Made by a program: the position numbers and the translations under genes. Under the pieces are notes generated by a model that saw only the letters and a list, made by a program, of their open reading frames with translations, was not told the DNA's origin and searched no databases. 51,744 nt of DNA from an uncultured Cetobacterium sp. (GTDB taxonomy: Bacteria > Fusobacteriota > Fusobacteriia > Fusobacteriales > Fusobacteriaceae). Positions 47,605 through 51,744 of the stretch are shown in pieces (positions within the stretch are counted from its first letter, which is position 1; the number at the start of each line of letters is the position of its first letter). Location of the stretch: NCBI RefSeq assembly GCF_947039425.1, contig NZ_CAMQYW010000002.1, positions 1 to 51,744 of the forward strand. The letters are read 5' to 3'.

Positions 47605-49023
47605 ATGGAAAAATTTAGAATTGAAAGTGATTCAATAGGAAGTTTACAGGTTCCATCAGAAGCATATTATGGAGTACAAACACTAAGAGGAAAAAACAAT
47701 TTTCATATAACAGGATACACTGTAAATACTGATTTTATAAAAGCTTTAGCCTATGTAAAAAAAGCATCAGCAATAGCTAATTTAGAAGCGGGAGTATTAG
47801 AAGAAGATGTAGTGAAAGCTATGGTAACTGCTTCTGAAGAAATTATTTCTGGTAAATTTTTAAATGAATTTATAACAGATGTAATTCAAGGTGGAGCAGG
47901 AACATCTATGAATATGAATATAAATGAAGTTATAGCAAATAGAGCTGGAGAATTATTAGGTGGAGAATTAGGGAAGTATGATAAAGTTCATCCAAATGAT
48001 CATGTAAATTATGGACAATCAACAAATGACGTGATTCCTACAGCAGGAAAATTAGCACTACAAATAATGTCAGAAAGTTTTTTAAAAACTTTAGAAAAAT
48101 TAAACGCAGTTTTAATAGAGAAAAGTATAGAATTCGATGGCGTTATAAAAATGGGAAGAACTCATTTACAAGATGCAGTACCTATTAGATTAGGTCAAGA
48201 ATTTAAAGCTTATGCTCAACCAATATCAAGAGATATTAAGAGAATAAGATTAGCTTTAGATGATTTGAAAACTGTAAATATGGGAGCAACAGCAGTTGGA
48301 ACAGGAATAAATGCAGATACAAAATACGTTGAAGATGTAGTTAGAATATTGTCAGAAGTATCTGGAGTAGAGTTTGTTCAAGCTGAGGATTTAGTGGATG
48401 GTACTAGAAACTTAGATAGTTTTGTATGGTTATCGTCAGCATTAAAAGTTACAGCAGTAAACCTGTCTAAAATGGCAAATGATTTAAGATTAATGGCTTC
48501 TGGTCCAAAAACAGGATTATATGAGATTAATTTACCACAACAGCAACCAGGATCATCAATAATGCCAGGAAAAGTAAACCCTGTTATTCCAGAAGTAATG
48601 AATCAAGTATGTTTTCAAATATTTGGAAATGATCATACAATAACAAAAGCTGCAGAGGCTGGACAGTTAGAATTAAATGTATTTGAACCAGTTTTATTCT
48701 TTAACTTATTCCAATCAATTGAAATTTTAAAAAATGGAGTAAATACTTTAATTGAAAATTGTTTAGTTGGAATAACAGCAAATAAAGAAAGATGTCAGCA
48801 TTTAGTGGATATTAGTGTTGGGACAATAACTGCTTTAAATCCACATATAGGATATAAAAATGCATCAGATATAGCTAAAACTTCAATAAGAACAGGAGTT
48901 CCTGTTGTAGAATTAGTTTTAGAAAGAAAATTGTTAACTAAAGAGGAGTTAGATATTATTTTAAATCCTTTTGAAATGACAAAGCCAGGAATTCCAGGAA
49001 AACAATTAATGAAAAATAGATAA
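47605..49023 (+). CDS. aspA: Aspartate ammonia-lyase
   Basis: RIESDSIGSLQVPSEAYYGVQTLRGKNNFHITG; GSSIMPGKVNPVIPE. Confidence 0.93.
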   Translation: MEKFRIESDSIGSLQVPSEAYYGVQTLRGKNNFHITGYTVNTDFIKALAYVKKASAIANLEAGVLEEDVVKAMVTASEEIISGKFLNEFITDVIQGGAGTSMNMNINEVIANRAGELLGGELGKYDKVHPNDHVNYGQSTNDVIPTAGKLALQIMSESFLKTLEKLNAVLIEKSIEFDGVIKMGRTHLQDAVPIRLGQEFKAYAQPISRDIKRIRLALDDLKTVNMGATAVGTGINADTKYVEDVVRILSEVSGVEFVQAEDLVDGTRNLDSFVWLSSALKVTAVNLSKMANDLRLMASGPKTGLYEINLPQQQPGSSIMPGKVNPVIPEVMNQVCFQIFGNDHTITKAAEAGQLELNVFEPVLFFNLFQSIEILKNGVNTLIENCLVGITANKERCQHLVDISVGTITALNPHIGYKNASDIAKTSIRTGVPVVELVLERKLLTKEELDIILNPFEMTKPGIPGKQLMKNR

Positions 49024-49029
49024 AAAAAT

Positions 49030-49064
49030 GAGGTTGATCAAAAATGATCAACCCCTTTTTTATA
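49030..49064. terminator. Convergent bidirectional terminator aspA/bioD
   Basis: GAGGTTGATCA-aaaa-TGATCAACCCCTTTTTT. Confidence 0.8.
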
Positions 49065-49731
49065 TATTTAAGAATTTATTAATATTATTTGTTTCAATAA
49101 TATCTTGATTATTCTTAATGATAAGATAATTTTCTATTTTACTAGCTTCAAGAACAACACGAATATTATCTTTTTCGTAAAATTCATTAGTATAATTATT
49201 AAAGATAATTCCTTGAATAGGAATATTTTTTTCTTTTAAAAATTCAATAGTTAGCATAGTGTGGTTAATAGCACCAACTTTTGAAGAACAAACTAGAATA
49301 ACAGGAATATCAAGATCCTTTATTAGGTTAAACATATAATATTCGTTTCTTATAATTGGAACATATAATCCACCAGCTGCTTCAACAATGGTAATATCAT
49401 ATATGTTTTTTAAATTAAAAAATTGATTAATAATAACATCCTTTGAAATTGGAATATTTTCTATTTCAGAGGCAAGATGAGGAGATATAGGATTTTCAAA
49501 TAAAAAGCTAGTCATTTCATCTTTTAAATCTATTTTATTAAAATCACATAAAAACTTAGGATCTAAAGGAACAAATTTATTATTTTCTTTATAGCATCCA
49601 GTTTGTAAAGGTTTATAATAACCTATATTTCCAGGAAGTAATGATTTGAATAAAAGAGAAGACACATAAGTTTTTCCAATATCAGTATCAGTTCCTATAA
49701 CAAAGAAACCTTTAGATTTTTTATTTATCAA
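49060..49731 (-). CDS. bioD: ATP-dependent dethiobiotin synthetase
   Basis: FFVIGTDTDIGKTYVSSLL; YKPLQTGC; EAAGGLYVPI; TTG start 49731 eight bases after AAGGAGGG. Confidence 0.93.
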   Translation of the reverse strand: MINKKSKGFFVIGTDTDIGKTYVSSLLFKSLLPGNIGYYKPLQTGCYKENNKFVPLDPKFLCDFNKIDLKDEMTSFLFENPISPHLASEIENIPISKDVIINQFFNLKNIYDITIVEAAGGLYVPIIRNEYYMFNLIKDLDIPVILVCSSKVGAINHTMLTIEFLKEKNIPIQGIIFNNYTNEFYEKDNIRVVLEASKIENYLIIKNNQDIIETNNINKFLNI

Positions 49732-50701
49732 GATGAAAACCCTCCTTATTGACCATTTCAATATCAGACGATATCGTACTACCAGTAGTTGTTAAGAAAT
49801 TTCCTGTAAGAGCTGAATTAATTCCCCCTCTAATACCTTGAATTTCATATTTTCCAAGTTGTAATCTTCCACCAGCATATCTTAAGAAAGAATCATAATT
49901 TATAAAACGATAAACAGCAATTGTTTTTATAATTTCTAAAGGAGCTAAAGGAGTATAATTCTCCATAGGAGTTCCTTTTATTGGCATTAAGAAATTTAGT
50001 GGAATAGATTTAATATTTAAAGATTTTAATTCAAAAGCCATATCTAATCTATCAATAGAAGATTCTCCTAAACCGAAGATTCCACCGCTACAAACTTCCA
50101 TTCCAGATTCTTGAGCATATTTAACGGTATCAACTCTATCTTGGAAAGTGTGAGTTGTGCATATTTTATCATAAAAATTTCTAGAAGTTTCTAAATTATG
50201 GTGATAAGTTTTAACACCAGAGTCTTTTAAAATTTTAGCTGAAATTTTATTTAATAAACCATGGGAAGCACAAAGATGTATGTTAGAGTTTTTATCAATA
50301 TATTTATAAATATCAGATAATTCTTGAGAATCTTTAGTAGAAAAAAGACCTCTTCCACTAGTGACTAGGGAAAAACGATTAGCACCTTCTTTTTCTACAG
50401 CTATAGCAAGGTTTAAAGCTTCTTCTTTCTCAGTTAAAGGATAAACAGGTGAAGCTGTTTTAAAATGTGCAGATTGAGCGCAGTATCTGCAATCTTCTGG
50501 ACATTTTCCAGATTTAGCATTCATTATTGTACAAAGGTTAAAAGTATCACCGCAAAAGTGTTTTCTTATTTGATTTGCACAATCAGATAAGAATAAAATA
50601 TCTTCTTCTTTTGTTATTTCTATTAGTTTTTTTGCGTCAGCATAAGATATTTCTATTCCATTTATAATATTATTTTTAATTTGTGTTATAAAATTTTTCA
50701 A
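49721..50701 (-). CDS. bioB: Biotin synthase
   Basis: CPEDCRYCAQSA CxxxCxxC; YHHNLETS; GGIFGLGES; TTG start with in-frame stop TAA 3 codons... immediately upstream. Confidence 0.95.
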   Translation of the reverse strand: MKNFITQIKNNIINGIEISYADAKKLIEITKEEDILFLSDCANQIRKHFCGDTFNLCTIMNAKSGKCPEDCRYCAQSAHFKTASPVYPLTEKEEALNLAIAVEKEGANRFSLVTSGRGLFSTKDSQELSDIYKYIDKNSNIHLCASHGLLNKISAKILKDSGVKTYHHNLETSRNFYDKICTTHTFQDRVDTVKYAQESGMEVCSGGIFGLGESSIDRLDMAFELKSLNIKSIPLNFLMPIKGTPMENYTPLAPLEIIKTIAVYRFINYDSFLRYAGGRLQLGKYEIQGIRGGINSALTGNFLTTTGSTISSDIEMVNKEGFHLDK

Positions 50702-50728
50702 AATTTACATCATTCTCCTATACTAAAA

Positions 50729-51553
50729 TTATTTTTGATAAACATCCAATTTGTTATATGGAATTTCAATTCCTTCTTCATCAAATCTCTTTTTAACAAT
50801 TTCTTGAAAATCAAAGAAGATATCCCAATAATCCTCTTTTTTACTCCAAACTCTAACTGTAAAATCTAGTGAACTTGAATTTTGCTTGCTTAATCTAACA
50901 AAAATATCTCTATCATGAAGTACAGCTTTATGATTCATAGCTATTTCAGTTAATATTTCTTTTACTTTATCAATTGAAGTATCATAAGAAACAGAAAAAA
51001 CAAGATCAACTCTTCTTTCTGAATTTGCACCAGCATTAACAATAACTTCAGCAGAAAGTTTTCCATTAGGAATAATTACTTGTTTATTATCAACAGTAAA
51101 AAGAACTGTATATAAAAAAGTAATTCTTTGAACAACACCCTCAACACCACAAGTAATAATGTAATCACCTTTTATAAAATATTGAGATATTAAAATTTGA
51201 ATTCCACCAGCAAGATCAGATAGACTTCCCTTTAAAGCAAGTCCAATACCGATACCAATCGAACCAAGAAGAGCGAGAAGAGATGTCATCTCAACTCCAA
51301 TAACTTGAACTACATTTAAAATATAAAAAATTATTATTGCAATATTCATTAAAGAATCTAAAAATTGAACTAATAAATCATCAATTTTTTTTAAAGTTAA
51401 AAACTTATTAAATCCTTTAATACATATTCTTCTAACAGGATTAAAAGATATCCAAAGAATAGCTAGAAAAATTAATTTTTTAAAAATTGTTGGTGCAAAA
51501 GTCATAAAGGCTTTTAAAAGTTCTTGAATAATACTATGAATAGTTGAATCCAT
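50729..51553 (-). CDS. MscS family mechanosensitive ion channel
   Basis: LLALLGSIGIGIGLALKGSLSDLAGGIQILISQYFIKGDYI; start ATG 51553 after GAGGAGG. Confidence 0.93.
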   Translation of the reverse strand: MDSTIHSIIQELLKAFMTFAPTIFKKLIFLAILWISFNPVRRICIKGFNKFLTLKKIDDLLVQFLDSLMNIAIIIFYILNVVQVIGVEMTSLLALLGSIGIGIGLALKGSLSDLAGGIQILISQYFIKGDYIITCGVEGVVQRITFLYTVLFTVDNKQVIIPNGKLSAEVIVNAGANSERRVDLVFSVSYDTSIDKVKEILTEIAMNHKAVLHDRDIFVRLSKQNSSSLDFTVRVWSKKEDYWDIFFDFQEIVKKRFDEEGIEIPYNKLDVYQK

Positions 51554-51694
51554 AATAACCTCCTCGTATAATGAAGATATATTAATCTTCATCAATTTAT
51601 TTGTTATTTTTTACTAAAGTGCTGTGGATTATTATGACCTCCTATGGCTAGTTCAACTAGACTATTTTATTTAGGCTATAACCACAGCTTTATA

Positions 51695-51744
51695 CTAATT
51701 TGTTAATTAGTTAGATAACGCTTGACGTTTTATATAAGACGAGG
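51695..51744 (+). ncRNA. Possible 5' end of RNase P RNA, truncated by window edge
   Basis: AGTTAGATAACGCTTGACGTTTTATATAAGACGAGG: hairpin CGTTTTA/TAAGACG flanked by CTT/AGG with a bulge, as in RNase P P3; terminal GAGG would fit the conserved GAGGAAAGTCC; TATACT -10-like box just upstream. Confidence 0.3.

Noticed and set aside
50681-50869. 62-aa plus-strand ORF between bioB and mscS
   Set aside because: Overlaps the 3' end of mscS and bioB start region antisense; no RBS
1-51744. CRISPR array, insertion sequence, toxin-antitoxin or prophage
   Set aside because: No regularly spaced repeats, transposase, integrase or phage-like proteins found in the translations

Overview
The window is about 52 kb of AT-rich chromosome with tightly packed housekeeping operons. 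Gene content and codon style suggest a Fusobacteriota-like, outer-membrane-bearing anaerobe; this taxonomic guess is an inference. It opens with a tRNA cluster (partial His, Lys, Leu). The main blocks are: truA; a Fur/PerR - superoxide reductase - rubredoxin operon (the rubredoxin is missing from the ORF track); a purine (guanine-type) riboswitch with an NCS2 permease; recG; proS; a Mga/BglG-like regulator directly upstream of a two-gene encapsulin locus (encapsulated-ferritin cargo with C-terminal targeting peptide, plus shell protein); two paralogous outer-membrane beta-barrel genes; thiD, rluD, rnhB, yraN, comF; tpiA-gpmI; a lysine riboswitch with an NhaC-family transporter; glycan enzymes; a FetAB-like ABC pair; ychF; an rpmF-plsX-fabH-fabD-acpP-fabF-rnc run; rng, coaD, radA, disA; copA-csoR with a clear operator; a nucleoside catabolism operon (BMP protein, deoB, deoD, cdd); gntR and aspA; and minus-strand mscS-bioB-bioD. 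The most system-like element is the encapsulin/ferritin nanocompartment with its adjacent regulator and tandem dyads in the intergenic gap. Encapsulins are known, but this cargo has unusual substitutions at metal-entry positions. No CRISPR, transposon or prophage was seen. All calls come from reading sequence and translations; no searches or folding programs were run.
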